From: CAVRRZ01 sp963723745 | Lineage (GTDB): Bacteria; Actinomycetota; Actinomycetes; Mycobacteriales; Geodermatophilaceae | Length of the DNA stretch: 64,000 bases | NCBI GenBank assembly: GCA_963723745.1 | Contig: CAVRRZ010000005.1 | Coordinates: 124,001-188,000, forward strand | Reading direction: 5' to 3' | Part shown: piece after piece, positions 47,208 through 56,101 of the stretch | Layout: each line of letters opens with the position of its first letter | Position numbering within the stretch: position 1 is the first letter of the stretch | Notes under the pieces: model-generated | Told to the model about the DNA's origin: nothing | The model's database searches: none | Seen by the model: only the letters and a program-made list of their open reading frames with translations | Program-made: the position numbers and the translations under genes

Positions 47208-49220
47208 ATGCTCGGCGACGAACTGACCGTGACGGAGGCGTACCGCCGGATGGCGTTGATCCGCCGCTTCGAGGAACGCGTCCTCGACCTGTCGGCGGAG
47301 GGCGTGGTCGCGGGGTCGGTCCACCCCTGCCTCGGCCAGGAAGCGATCCCGGTCGGTGCGACCGCCGCGCTGCAGCCCCAGGACCGGGTACTCGCCACCT
47401 ACCGCGGCCACGGCTGGGCCCTGGCGTGCGGCAGCGACCCGACGGCGGTGCTGGCCGAGATCGCCCAGAAGGCCGGGGGCGTCAACGGTGGCCGGTCCGG
47501 CTCGGCGCTCCTGAGCGACCCCGACACCGGCTTCCTCGGCGAGAACTCCATCGTCGGCGCCGGCGTCCCGATCGCCGCCGGCGTCGCGCTGGCGGCGCTC
47601 GCCCAGGGAACCGACCGGGTCGTGCTGACCTCGATCGGCGACGGTGCCATGAACCAGGGCGCGACCACCGAGGGCATGATCTTCGCCGCCGCGCGGAACC
47701 TGCCGGTGATCTTCGTCTGCGAGAACAACGGCTGGTCGGAGATGACCCCGATCGCGTCGATGATCCGCGGTAGCGACCTCGCCCAGCGGGGCGTCGGGCT
47801 CGGCATCGAGAGCCACGTCGTGGACGGGTGCGATCCGTTCGCCGTGCGCGACGCCGTCGCCGCCGCCGCCGAGACCTGCCGCGCCGGGCAGGGCCCGGTG
47901 CTGCTGGAGTGCAAGACCGTCCGCCTCCGCGGCCACTACAACCGCGACATCGAGCACTACCGGCCGAAGGACGACATCGCCGCGGCCACGGCCGGCGATC
48001 CCCTCGACCGCCTCCTCCGGACCCGGCTGGCGACCGGCGAGCTCGACGAGGACACCGTCGACGGCCTCGACGAGGAGATCGGCGCCCTCGTCGAGACCAT
48101 GACCGCAGCGGTTCGCGGCATGCCGGCTCCGGACCCGGCAACGGCCCTCGACCACCTGTACGCCGAACCGGTCGCCGTCCCCCCGGCCGGCCCGCGCCAG
48201 CCTGCCCGGGAGCTGACGTACCAGCGCGCGATCAACCAGGCGCTGAAAGAGGAACTGGAGGCGCGCCCGGAGCTGCTGTGCTACGGCGAGGACGTCGGCT
48301 TCGCCGGCGGCATCTTCGGGGTGTCCCGCGGCCTGCAGAAGCAGTTCGGGTCCGACCGCGTCTTCGACACACCGATCTCCGAGTCGGCCATCCTCGGCTC
48401 GGCCGTGGGCGCCGGGCTGGAAGGCATCCCGACGGTCGTGGAGATCATGTGGGCCGACTTCCTCTTCGTCGCGCTCGACCAGATCATCAACCAGGCGGCG
48501 AACGTCCGGTACATCAACCGCTCGCGGCTGCACGCACCGATGACCGTCCGCATGCAGCAGGGCGTGACACCGGGCTCCTGCGCGCAGCACTCGCAGAGCA
48601 TCGAGGCGCTGCTGGCGCACGTGCCCGGGATCAAGGTCGGGCTGCCGGCCACCCCGCAGGACGCCTACGACATGCTCCGGGCGGCGGTCGCCGACCCTGA
48701 CCCCACCGTGATCATCGAGCACCGGGCCCTCTACCAGCACAGTGACGAGGTGAGCACCGGCGGCGAGCTCCAGCGCGCCGAGGGCGCGCGGCTGCACCGC
48801 AGCGGCGCCGACGTGACGATCCTGACCTGGGGCGCGATCCTCGGTGACGTCCTCTCCGCCGCCGAGCAACTCACCGCCGAGGGCATCGAGGCCACCGTCG
48901 TGGACCTGCGCTGGCTGCGCCCCCTGGACGACGCGACGATCGCGCAGGCCGTCGCCGCCGGCTCCGGCCGCGTGCTCGTCGTGCACGAGGCGACGACGAG
49001 TGGCGGGTTCGGAGCCGAGGTCGCGGCGCGGATCAGCGAGACGCACTTCGACACGCTGACCGGACCGGTGCGCCGCCTCGGCATGCCGGACACGCGCATC
49101 CCGTCGGCACCCGTGCTGCAGGAGGCGTTGCGCCCCTCGGTGGCCGACGTGGTCGCCGCCGCCCGCGAGGTGGCGCGGTCCGTGCGGGCCGACCGCGTGC
49201 CCGCGGGGATCACCGGCTGA
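47208..49220 (+). CDS. Fused alpha-beta TPP-dependent 2-oxo acid (or acetoin-type) dehydrogenase E1
   Basis: 670 residues. The E1alpha half (about 1-320) has the TPP/Mg motif SIGDGAMNQG...VCENNGW (about 141-175) and a phosphorylation-loop-like RLRGHYNRD. The E1beta half (about 340-665) has LCYGEDVGFAGGIFGVSRGL, FDTPISESAILGSAVGAGLEG and VVHEATTSGGFGAEVAARI. Normally two genes; fusion occurs in some actinobacteria. No E2 or E3 is nearby, so it either borrows them or acts as a non-oxidative TPP lyase/ligase. GGAGGA six nt before the ATG. Confidence 0.9.
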   Translation: MLGDELTVTEAYRRMALIRRFEERVLDLSAEGVVAGSVHPCLGQEAIPVGATAALQPQDRVLATYRGHGWALACGSDPTAVLAEIAQKAGGVNGGRSGSALLSDPDTGFLGENSIVGAGVPIAAGVALAALAQGTDRVVLTSIGDGAMNQGATTEGMIFAAARNLPVIFVCENNGWSEMTPIASMIRGSDLAQRGVGLGIESHVVDGCDPFAVRDAVAAAAETCRAGQGPVLLECKTVRLRGHYNRDIEHYRPKDDIAAATAGDPLDRLLRTRLATGELDEDTVDGLDEEIGALVETMTAAVRGMPAPDPATALDHLYAEPVAVPPAGPRQPARELTYQRAINQALKEELEARPELLCYGEDVGFAGGIFGVSRGLQKQFGSDRVFDTPISESAILGSAVGAGLEGIPTVVEIMWADFLFVALDQIINQAANVRYINRSRLHAPMTVRMQQGVTPGSCAQHSQSIEALLAHVPGIKVGLPATPQDAYDMLRAAVADPDPTVIIEHRALYQHSDEVSTGGELQRAEGARLHRSGADVTILTWGAILGDVLSAAEQLTAEGIEATVVDLRWLRPLDDATIAQAVAAGSGRVLVVHEATTSGGFGAEVAARISETHFDTLTGPVRRLGMPDTRIPSAPVLQEALRPSVADVVAAAREVARSVRADRVPAGITG

Positions 49221-49226
49221 GTCCCG

Positions 49227-49508
49227 ATGGAGTTCCTCACCGAGGTCCTGCTCACCGTGCCCCCCGGCACGCCCGACGACGAGGTCGCGCGGCGCCGGGC
49301 GGCCGAGGGCGCGCGAGCCCGGGAGCTGGCCGGACGGGGCCATCTGCTGCGGTTGTGGCGGCCGGCGGAGGACGGCTGGCGCAACATCGGCCTGTGGTCG
49401 GCGAGCGACGAGGACGAGCTGCGGACCCTGCTGGGGACACTGCCCCTCTTCGACTGGATGACCGTGTCGATCCGGCCCCTGCGCCCGCATCCGAGTGATC
49501 CCGGATGA
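49227..49508 (+). CDS. Muconolactone delta-isomerase-like protein
   Basis: 93 residues, ferredoxin-like fold of the CatC family: MEFLTEVLLTVPPGT, RRAAEGARARELAGRGHLLRLWR and IGLWSASDEDELRTLLGTLPLFDWM. CatC moves a double bond in muconolactone in the beta-ketoadipate pathway. There is no catA or catB here, so it may act on a related lactone of this operon. Six bp downstream of the E1 gene. Confidence 0.85.
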   Translation: MEFLTEVLLTVPPGTPDDEVARRRAAEGARARELAGRGHLLRLWRPAEDGWRNIGLWSASDEDELRTLLGTLPLFDWMTVSIRPLRPHPSDPG

Positions 49509-49576
49509 CTCCACAGCGCGTTCCGAGGGGCCACGGACATGCAGCCGACAGCGCCCCTCGTCCTATCCTGGCCACC

Positions 49577-50353
49577 GTGAGCAGCCCCGAGAAGCCGACC
49601 GGGAAGACGACGATCCAATCGGTCAGCCGCGCCTCCCGTCTGCTGCTCGCGGTGGCCGCCTGCCCGGACGGGCTCTCCGCCAAGGCGGCCTCCGAGCAAC
49701 TCGGGCTGTCGATGCCCACGACCTACCACCTGCTGACGACGCTGGCGGCCGAGGGCCTGCTCGTGAAGGACGCCCGGCGGCAGTACATGCTCGGTCCCCG
49801 TACCGCGCTCCTGGCCGCAGCCATCAGCCGGGACAACCGGGCCCCCGAGTACTACCTGCAGCCGCTGCGCGACCTCGCGGCGGCCACCGGCGAGACGGCC
49901 TACCTCAGCGCCTGGCGCAACGGCTCGATCGCCGTCCTGCACGCCGTCGAGGGCGCCCACGCCGTCCGCGTCGCCGGCCTGACCGCCGGCTACGGCGACA
50001 ATGTCCACGCTCGGGCGAGCGGCAAGCTGCTCCTCGCGTTCGCCTCGGCAGCCGACCGCGACCGGATTCTGTCCGCCCAGCCGCTCCGAGCGCTCACGCC
50101 GCAGACGATCACGGATCGGCGGCTGCTGGAGGCGGAGTTCGAGACGATTCGCCGCGAGGGGATCTCCTTCGACCGAGGCGAGTTCTACGAGGGCGTCGAC
50201 TGCGTCAGCGCGCCCATCACCGAGGACGGTGTCGCCGTGGCCTGTTACACGGTGTCCGTCCCGTCCGCACGCTGGATGATCGAGCGCGACCAGATCGTGA
50301 ACGAGGTCCAGCGGGCGGCCGAGAAGGCCAGCAACCTTCGCATCGTGGACTAG
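49577..50353 (+). CDS. IclR-family transcriptional regulator of the catabolic operon
   Basis: 258 residues. Winged HTH (TIQSVSRASRLLLAVAACPDG; KAASEQLGLSMPTTYHLLTTL, about 12-60) and IclR effector domain (about 80-250) with HARASGKLLLAF and FDRGEFYEGVDCVSAPI. GTG at 49577 lies seven nt behind TATCCT (49564-49569), so it has its own leaderless promoter and can be expressed when the operon is off. A longer start (ATG 49505) overlaps the isomerase stop. Confidence 0.88.
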   Translation: MSSPEKPTGKTTIQSVSRASRLLLAVAACPDGLSAKAASEQLGLSMPTTYHLLTTLAAEGLLVKDARRQYMLGPRTALLAAAISRDNRAPEYYLQPLRDLAAATGETAYLSAWRNGSIAVLHAVEGAHAVRVAGLTAGYGDNVHARASGKLLLAFASAADRDRILSAQPLRALTPQTITDRRLLEAEFETIRREGISFDRGEFYEGVDCVSAPITEDGVAVACYTVSVPSARWMIERDQIVNEVQRAAEKASNLRIVD

Positions 50354-50580
50354 CCGGTCGACCTTCCCTGGGTCCAGACCCACGTCCCGGGACCGGCTCG
50401 TCGTGGAGCACCCGCTGGGAGCGGTTCGTGGCCGGACTCCGACCGGACCGTGGCGCCTGGCTCCGCGGCGGCGTAGCGTCGGGCCCGGCCGACTTCGGGT
50501 GACACCCCGCCCGCTCCCGACCTCATCGCTGCGCCTCCGGCCGGCCACCCGCGCAGCGCCTCCAGAGGAGGCGACACCGC

Positions 50581-50754
50581 GTGACGAATGCGGCCGCCTG
50601 CAACCAACACCGGTCCGCCGACCACCAGCACGTCCACGCCGAGGGCTGCGGTCACGAGACGGTGCAGCACGGAGACCACGTGGACTACGTCCACGACGGA
50701 CACCGGCACGCCGACCACGCGGGCCACTACGACGAGCACGGCGACTCGGACTGA
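50581..50754 (+). CDS. 57-residue histidine-rich protein
   Basis: Begins VTNAAACNQHRSADHQHVHA and ends YDEHGDSD. It contains 13 His, 2 Cys and many Asp/Glu, mostly as xH repeats (QHVH, GHRH, DHAGH). GAGGAG lies about ten nt before the GTG. It resembles short His-rich proteins seen in other actinobacteria, presumably binding zinc, nickel or copper; this role is inferred from composition only. It stands alone between the IclR gene and a coiled-coil gene. Confidence 0.7.
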   Translation: MTNAAACNQHRSADHQHVHAEGCGHETVQHGDHVDYVHDGHRHADHAGHYDEHGDSD

Positions 50755-50854
50755 GTCAGGCTGGCGGACGGCGGTGACCTGAGAAGCGGGTCCCGCCGGT
50801 CGGAACCCCTTCGATGGGGCGTGCGCGGTACGACCACGTTCCGAGAGGACGCCG

Positions 50855-51097
50855 ATGGGCGCCGACGACCCCACTGCACCACTGCGCGAGGAGCTCGGGC
50901 TGGTGGAGGAGGAGTTGACGCGACTCCGCACGACCGCGGCCGGGCTGCGGGCCCAGATCGGGGGGCGCAGCTACGGACCCACCGACTCTGCGGAGCGATC
51001 GCTGCTGATCACCGAGGCGGAGGAGCAGGAGGCCCTCGTCGCAGTGCTCGAACGACGGCGAGAGGAACTGCTCCAGCGCCTGCGCGAGCCGCGCTGA
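50855..51097 (+). CDS. Small coiled-coil hypothetical protein
   Basis: 80 residues: an N-terminal helix with heptads (LREELGLVEEELTRLRTTAAGLRAQI), a short GGRSYGPTD loop, then a second helix (EQEALVAVLERRREELLQRL). A helical hairpin is expected, perhaps dimeric. GAGAGGA lies eight nt upstream of the ATG. Function unknown; convergent with sodC. Confidence 0.72.
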   Translation: MGADDPTAPLREELGLVEEELTRLRTTAAGLRAQIGGRSYGPTDSAERSLLITEAEEQEALVAVLERRREELLQRLREPR

Positions 51098-51108
51098 CCC
51101 CCAGCGGG

Positions 51109-51735
51109 TCAGGGCCCGATCGCGCCGCAGACGATACGGGCGCCGGCGTCACCGCCGCTGCGGGTGTCCTCGTCCGGTTCCTCGGGGGCGTAGCGCGAGG
51201 GGATGTGCCCCAGGTTGTCCGGCGCCTCGTGGATGATCAGCGACGTCCCGTCGCCCTCGAGCAGGTCCTCGACCTTCGGCACGGCCACCAGTGAGCTTCC
51301 CGCGCCGACGCCTCGTGGGGTCATCAGCAGGGGCGGCAGGTCGCCGGCATGCTGGCCGTGAGACGCGTCGGCGCTGCCGAGATGAGGGCCTGCGGAGAAG
51401 AAGTCGCCGCTTCGGGACGGCTCGTCCGGGTCGGGGCTGTCCGCCTCGCAGAGGCCGACCTCGTGCAGATGCACGCCATGGAACCCCGGGGACAGGCCGG
51501 TCACCTCGAGGCGCACCTCGATCCCGCTGCGGGTGTCGGTGAACGTCGCGTGTCCCACGACGCTGCCCCCGGGATCGGTCAGCTCGGTGGACACCTCGCC
51601 CACGCTGGTCGGCTGCGACTCCTCGGTGGTCTCCGCGCTGGGGGCACTCTCCCCCTGGTCTGCGTCGCCACCGGTCGCGCAGGCCGTGACGACCAGCATC
51701 AGCGCCACGGGCGCGGGGGCGAGCTTCCGGCGCAT
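51109..51735 (-). CDS. sodC: Cu/Zn superoxide dismutase, lipoprotein
   Basis: 208 residues. Lipobox LVVTAC (Cys about 19), acidic/Ser linker to about 50, then SodC domain. Copper/zinc ligands are all visible: GFHGVHLHEVGLCE (about 93-106), GPHLGSADASHGQHAGDLP (about 124-142) and IIHEAPDNLGHIPSRY (about 177). Two domain Cys (LCE and RIVCGAI) form the conserved disulfide. Protects the outer membrane face from superoxide. ATG at 51735. The 256 bp upstream hold no supported gene. Confidence 0.92.
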   Translation of the reverse strand: MRRKLAPAPVALMLVVTACATGGDADQGESAPSAETTEESQPTSVGEVSTELTDPGGSVVGHATFTDTRSGIEVRLEVTGLSPGFHGVHLHEVGLCEADSPDPDEPSRSGDFFSAGPHLGSADASHGQHAGDLPPLLMTPRGVGAGSSLVAVPKVEDLLEGDGTSLIIHEAPDNLGHIPSRYAPEEPDEDTRSGGDAGARIVCGAIGP

Positions 51736-51991
51736 CTGGGTCTCCTCGGTCGCGCGAGGTCCTGCCCGGAGGGTCCCCCGCTGACAGCCGCCCGGGATCC
51801 GCGGGCCCTCGGGTGCACACAGGAGGGCCCGCGGAGTCGGGCTGTGCCCGACTCGTTCTCGCTCCCCTCGGTAGCGGGTCGTGCGGCCGATGCCCAGCAT
51901 CTGGCAGGCGGCAACGCTCCTGCATCGGCAGTGCTGCCCATTTCGCCCGGCAGGCGGCGACGCCGCGGCCGCCGGGCTCTACCGTGGGAAC

Positions 51992-52870
51992 GTGGTTCCA
52001 GTCGGCCTGGTCGGCGCGGGCGCGCGAGCGGCCGGGTGGTACGCCCCGGCACTCGAGACCTGCCCCGAGGTGGATTTCGCGGCGGTGTGGGCGCGCTCCG
52101 CCGATCCCGTTCGGCGGATCGCCGAGCGGCACGGCGCGGTGCCATGCGCGCGGTTCGAGGACCTGCTGAAGCGATGCAGCGCGGTGGTCTTCGCGGTTCC
52201 TCCGGCCGTCCAGGTCGAGTACGCCACGAGCGCCGCCCGGCATGGCTGCGCGCTGTTGCTGGAGAAACCCGTCGGCGGCGACATCGCCGGCGCCGAGCAG
52301 CTGACCTCGGTCGCCCTCCGCCAGAAGGTGCCGACGATGGTCGCGCTGGCCTGGCGCCACACCGACGACGTCCGCCGGTTCCTGGCATCCGACGTCCCCG
52401 CCGTCGATCCGGTCGGCGGCGTGGGGCGGGTGCTGTCGGGGTCGCCCGACGGCGGAGCGCCGGCTTCGCCGTCACGCATGGCCCAGGGGGTGCTGCGCAC
52501 CTACGCGGCGGACCTGTTCGACCTCCTGGAGGCGGCGCTGGGGCCGGTCGTCGGCATGCACGCCCACGGGGATCCGCGTACCTGGGTCGGCATGTCCCTC
52601 GATCACTCGGTGGGGCGGTTCTCCGAAGCGTCGCTCTACGGTGGGCGCACGCGAGGCACCGACGTCGCCGTCGTCGAGGTCAGCGGCCCGCAGGGGACGG
52701 CGGGCGTCGAGCCGCTGGGCGGTCTGGGCCCGAGCGCCTACCAGCGGATGGTGGCCGAGTTCGCGGGCACCGTGGCCGACGGCCGATCGCACGCACTCGG
52801 CATCGAGCACGGTCTCCACCTGCAGCGGCTGGTCGAGTCGGCGGAGACCGACCTGCTCCTGCACGGGTGA
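51992..52870 (+). CDS. Gfo/Idh/MocA-family oxidoreductase
   Basis: 292 residues. Rossmann N-terminus VPVGLVGAGARAAGWYAPAL, then VVFAVPPAVQVEYATSAARHGCALLLEKPVGGD with the family's EKP motif (about 88-92). The C-terminal domain is short and lacks several strands seen in sugar dehydrogenases. GTG at 51992 is six nt behind TACCGT (51980-51985), a leaderless start. Substrate unknown; single gene. Confidence 0.83.
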   Translation: MVPVGLVGAGARAAGWYAPALETCPEVDFAAVWARSADPVRRIAERHGAVPCARFEDLLKRCSAVVFAVPPAVQVEYATSAARHGCALLLEKPVGGDIAGAEQLTSVALRQKVPTMVALAWRHTDDVRRFLASDVPAVDPVGGVGRVLSGSPDGGAPASPSRMAQGVLRTYAADLFDLLEAALGPVVGMHAHGDPRTWVGMSLDHSVGRFSEASLYGGRTRGTDVAVVEVSGPQGTAGVEPLGGLGPSAYQRMVAEFAGTVADGRSHALGIEHGLHLQRLVESAETDLLLHG

Positions 52871-52880
52871 CGCTGATGGT

Positions 52881-53243
52881 TCACGGCACCTGACCGTCGT
52901 CGCTCGGTCGGCGCAGGCTGACCAGGGTCGTCGTCCCGGCCTCGTCGATGACCTTGAGGGCGGCACCCTGCGGATCCTGGTCGACGACCAGTTCGCGCGG
53001 GGCGTGGATCAGGTGGCGCAGCACGACCGGGTAGCGCTGGTCCTTGCCGCCGACGGCGACCACCAGCACGTCGTCCTTGTGGTCGTAGGTGACGGAGTCG
53101 AACGGCAGCCGCTCCACCAACTGGTTGTCGCCGATGTCGGGGGCGAGCACCTCGATCGTCACGTCGCAGCCTGCGTACTCGGCGCTCAGCCGATCGCTCA
53201 GCCTGGTCCACTCGGTGCGTTGTTCGGGCGAGACCACGACCAT
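52881..53243 (-). CDS. DUF5335 family protein
   Basis: 120 residues: EQRTEWTRLSDRLSAEYAGCDVTIEVL, FDSVTYDHKDDVLVVAVGG and RHLIHAPRELVVDQDPQG match this single-domain family, which often neighbours stress proteins. Function unknown. Convergent with the oxidoreductase (10 bp between the stops); 57 bp from the DUF1931 gene on the same strand. Confidence 0.78.
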   Translation of the reverse strand: MVVVSPEQRTEWTRLSDRLSAEYAGCDVTIEVLAPDIGDNQLVERLPFDSVTYDHKDDVLVVAVGGKDQRYPVVLRHLIHAPRELVVDQDPQGAALKVIDEAGTTTLVSLRRPSDDGQVP

Positions 53244-53300
53244 GAGAGCCCTCCTCGGGGGTTCCCGGCACCCGTCCCCGGGGCCGGCGACGTCGACGTC

Positions 53301-53744
53301 CTAGAGCAGCAGCCGGAACAGATCGAAGGCCCGGTCCCAGTGAGCGGTGGAGGGATTGCGCGCCTCCGGGTCGATGACCCGGAACGACCGGGCGAGTGCG
53401 AGGCTGATGCCGCCGAACACCTCGATGAGGACGTCCTCGGTCTCCTCGCCGAAGGTCACGTCACCGGGGGGACGGCGCAACGACTCCCGCAGCAGCCGAC
53501 GGAGCTCGTCGGCCTCGTAGAGGCTGCTGAACGCACGCATCTGCTCCTGCAGCCCCTTCGTGATCGGGAGGTCCTGCGGTGCGATCACGTCGTGGCCGTT
53601 CCACCGGGCGGAGTCACGGCCGGCTATCGCGATGTCGTCGACCTTCTCGTCGACGAACTCCCAGTACCTCTTCACATCGTCCTTGTCGACGTCGACGTCT
53701 CCCGCGACGCGGAAGAACCTCCTGACCTCGGGGATCCCCTTCAC
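53301..53744 (-). CDS. DUF1931-family histone-fold protein
   Basis: 147 residues. Two successive histone-fold-like helix sets: VDKDDVKRYWEFVDEKVDDIAI ... NGHDVIAPQDLPITKGLQE and a second SLRRPPGDVTFGEETEDVLIEVFGGISLALARSFRVIDP. This matches the Aquifex DUF1931 protein, structurally a fused histone pair. DNA binding is possible but unproven. GTG at 53744 with AGGAGG close upstream. Positions 53745-54010 hold no supported gene. Confidence 0.82.
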   Translation of the reverse strand: MKGIPEVRRFFRVAGDVDVDKDDVKRYWEFVDEKVDDIAIAGRDSARWNGHDVIAPQDLPITKGLQEQMRAFSSLYEADELRRLLRESLRRPPGDVTFGEETEDVLIEVFGGISLALARSFRVIDPEARNPSTAHWDRAFDLFRLLL

Positions 53745-54010
53745 CCTTCCTCCTCGCGTCGGTCGGTCTCCGCGTGTCCGTCACCGTGGTCGCCAGGTAC
53801 TCGTGCACCGGACGGCACCACCACCGCGCCTTCCCCCACCCCGAGGCCATCCCGGCGAGCGCTTGCCGCTCACTGCAGGAGACACGCGGCCTCGAGGCTC
53901 GCTGTGGTCGGCAGGGCGCGTCCATCCCACCCTGTCGGCAGGCCTGAGCACATCGGCAGCGTTGCCGATCTCGGACTCCGTCGCCACAGCCCGGCCCGGA
54001 CGGACCCGCG

Positions 54011-56040
54011 TCACGCCCGCCCGGGGTGGGGTCCGGCCGGTGCCGGCACGGTGACGTCGTCGACGAAGCAGTACCCCCAGGTCTCCTCCGGCTCGGCGGA
54101 GGCGACGAGCGGGTGGTCCTCGGCGTGGGCGTGCTCGCGGGCATGCCGGTTCGGGGAGGCGTCGCAGCACCCGACGTGTCCGCAGCTCAGGCAGATCCGT
54201 AGGTGTACCCAGTCCTCGTCGGCCCGCAGGCAGGCCACGCAGCCGGGTGCCCTGGCGAGGACCGGTCGGGACGCGTCCTCGTGCTCGCACCGGTCGGTGT
54301 CGGGCCAGGGGTACCGGACCACCCGGGCGGTGTCCACGACCGTCCGGCCGTCGGACGCCGGTTCGGTGTGGCCGAGCACGGCCAGCACCGCCCGTGTCAG
54401 GACCTGCCCCGAGACGTGCCGGGGGTCCACGACGTGGTCGGCCCCGGCCGCGGCCAGCAGTGCGGCGTCCGCCTCACCCAGGGCCGGGTGACGATCGGCG
54501 CCGACGTCAGCGCGCGGGCGGCACTGATCACCCGGAACGCCTGCTCGTGGCCGTCCTCGGCCACGACGACCAGCCGTGCGGTCGGCACTCCTGCGGCCCG
54601 GAGGATGGCGGCTTTGGTCGGGTCGCCGCGGACCACCCGGATCCCGGCGGCCTCGGCCTCGGCCGCGCCGTCCGGGTTCAGCGTGGTGAGGACCACCGGG
54701 ACGCCACGCCGCCGCAGCGTCTCAGCGAGGTCGAGCGCGGTGGGCCCCCAGCCGATGATCACCACGTGGTCGCGAAGAGGTGCGTCGGGGTCGACGATCT
54801 CCTCCTCGGTGGCCGCCCCGCCGCCCGGCAGGTCCACCCGCGCCGCCGCCGCGGCCAGCGCAGGGCTGCCCAGCATGAGCAGGACGGTCGTGGCGACCAC
54901 CAACTGCGATCCGTCCTCGCCGCGGCCCAGCGGGGCGAGCCCGGCGGCCATGCCCACCGTGAGCAGGACGAAGGAGAACTCGCCGATCTGCGCCAGCAGC
55001 AGGCCCGTGGCCGCCGCCGTCCGGGCCGGGACGCGGGCCGCCGCGGCGGCCGCCCCGGCGGTCAGCGCCTTGACCACGAGCACCACGACCGCCGCCCCGA
55101 GCACCAGGACGGCGTTGTCCAGGACGAAACCCAGATCGAGCAGCATCCCCACGGAGATGAAGAACACGGCGCTGAAGATGATCTGCAGCGGCAGCACCTC
55201 CGCGAGGACGTGCGTGCTCGCCCGGCTCTCGCTGACGACCAGGCCGGCGAGGAAGGCGCCCAGCGAGACGCTCACGCCGGCCAGCGCGGTCAGGTAGGCG
55301 GTGCCGAAGCAGACGGCGACGACCGTGAGCAGGAAGACCTCGGGCAGACACGTGCGGGCCACCACGTCGAGCAGCGGGGGCATCACCCGCCGCGCCACCA
55401 GGAGGACGGCGACGACGACGCCGACGGCGGTCAGCAACGCCTGTACGAGCGAGCCCCAGCCGCTCTCGCCCTCCCCGGCGTCCGGACCCAGCAGCGGGAC
55501 GACGAGCACCATCCCGACGACGGCGAGGTCCTGGCTGATGAGCACGGCCACCGACAGCCGGCCCCGCACGGTCGAGGTCTCCCGCCGGTCGCCGAGCAGT
55601 TTGAGCACGATGGCCGTCGAGGACAGCGAGACCAGGAACCCGGTGAAGAGCCCGTCGCGCCAGTCGCCACCGAGGGCGAGCGTCAGGAGCAGGCCGGCCC
55701 CGGTGGCCAGTGCCAGCTGAAGACCTCCGGCGACCGCGATCCAGGTCCAGACCTGCGCCAGCCGCTCGAGCGAGAACTCGATGCCGATCGTGAACAGGAG
55801 CAGGATGACACCGATGTCGGCGGCGGCCTGGACCGTCTCGCTGTTCTCGACGAGGCCGAGCTGGGCGGGCCCGAGCAGGACCCCGGCGACCAGGAACCCC
55901 ACGATCGGCACCACCCGGGCGCGTGCGGTGAGATACCCGATCACCGCGGCCGCGACCACCAGGGCGGCGACCGGCCCCAGGAAACCCGGCACCTCCCCGG
56001 CTGCCAGCACCGATTCCCCCGGCGCCGGCGGGTGGGTCAC
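54011..56040 (-). pseudogene. KefB-type cation:proton antiporter-TrkA-UBP zinc finger protein, one-base frameshift
   Basis: Residues ~20-400 form a 12-13-helix antiporter (Na_H_Exchanger); ~425-540 a TrkA-N Rossmann domain (VVIIGWGPTALDLAETL). Near 54483-54487 the frame slips: after SAPIVTR the next frame continues the domain as ALGEADAALLAAAGADHVVDPRHVSGQ when one G is added. The joined protein is 676 residues and ends in a UBP-type zinc finger (CEHEDAS, CVACL, CLSCGHVGCCDASPNRHAREHA). As read, the antiporter ends at 54397 with 26 missense residues. A sequencing error in a G/C-rich spot is as likely as true decay. Confidence 0.85.
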
Positions 56041-56101
56041 CGCGGGACCGGCTCTCGACAGGGGTGGGCGGGGACGGTTCCGGTCCGCGGGGGTCGCCGG
56101 G

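Noticed and set aside
47073..49514. 813-residue open frame on the - strand
   Set aside because: Antisense shadow of the fused E1 gene.
54011..54430. Stand-alone 139-residue UBP zinc-finger gene
   Set aside because: Its N-terminus (DPRHVSGQVLTRAVLAVL) is the end of the antiporter's TrkA domain, so it is the tail of a frameshifted larger gene.
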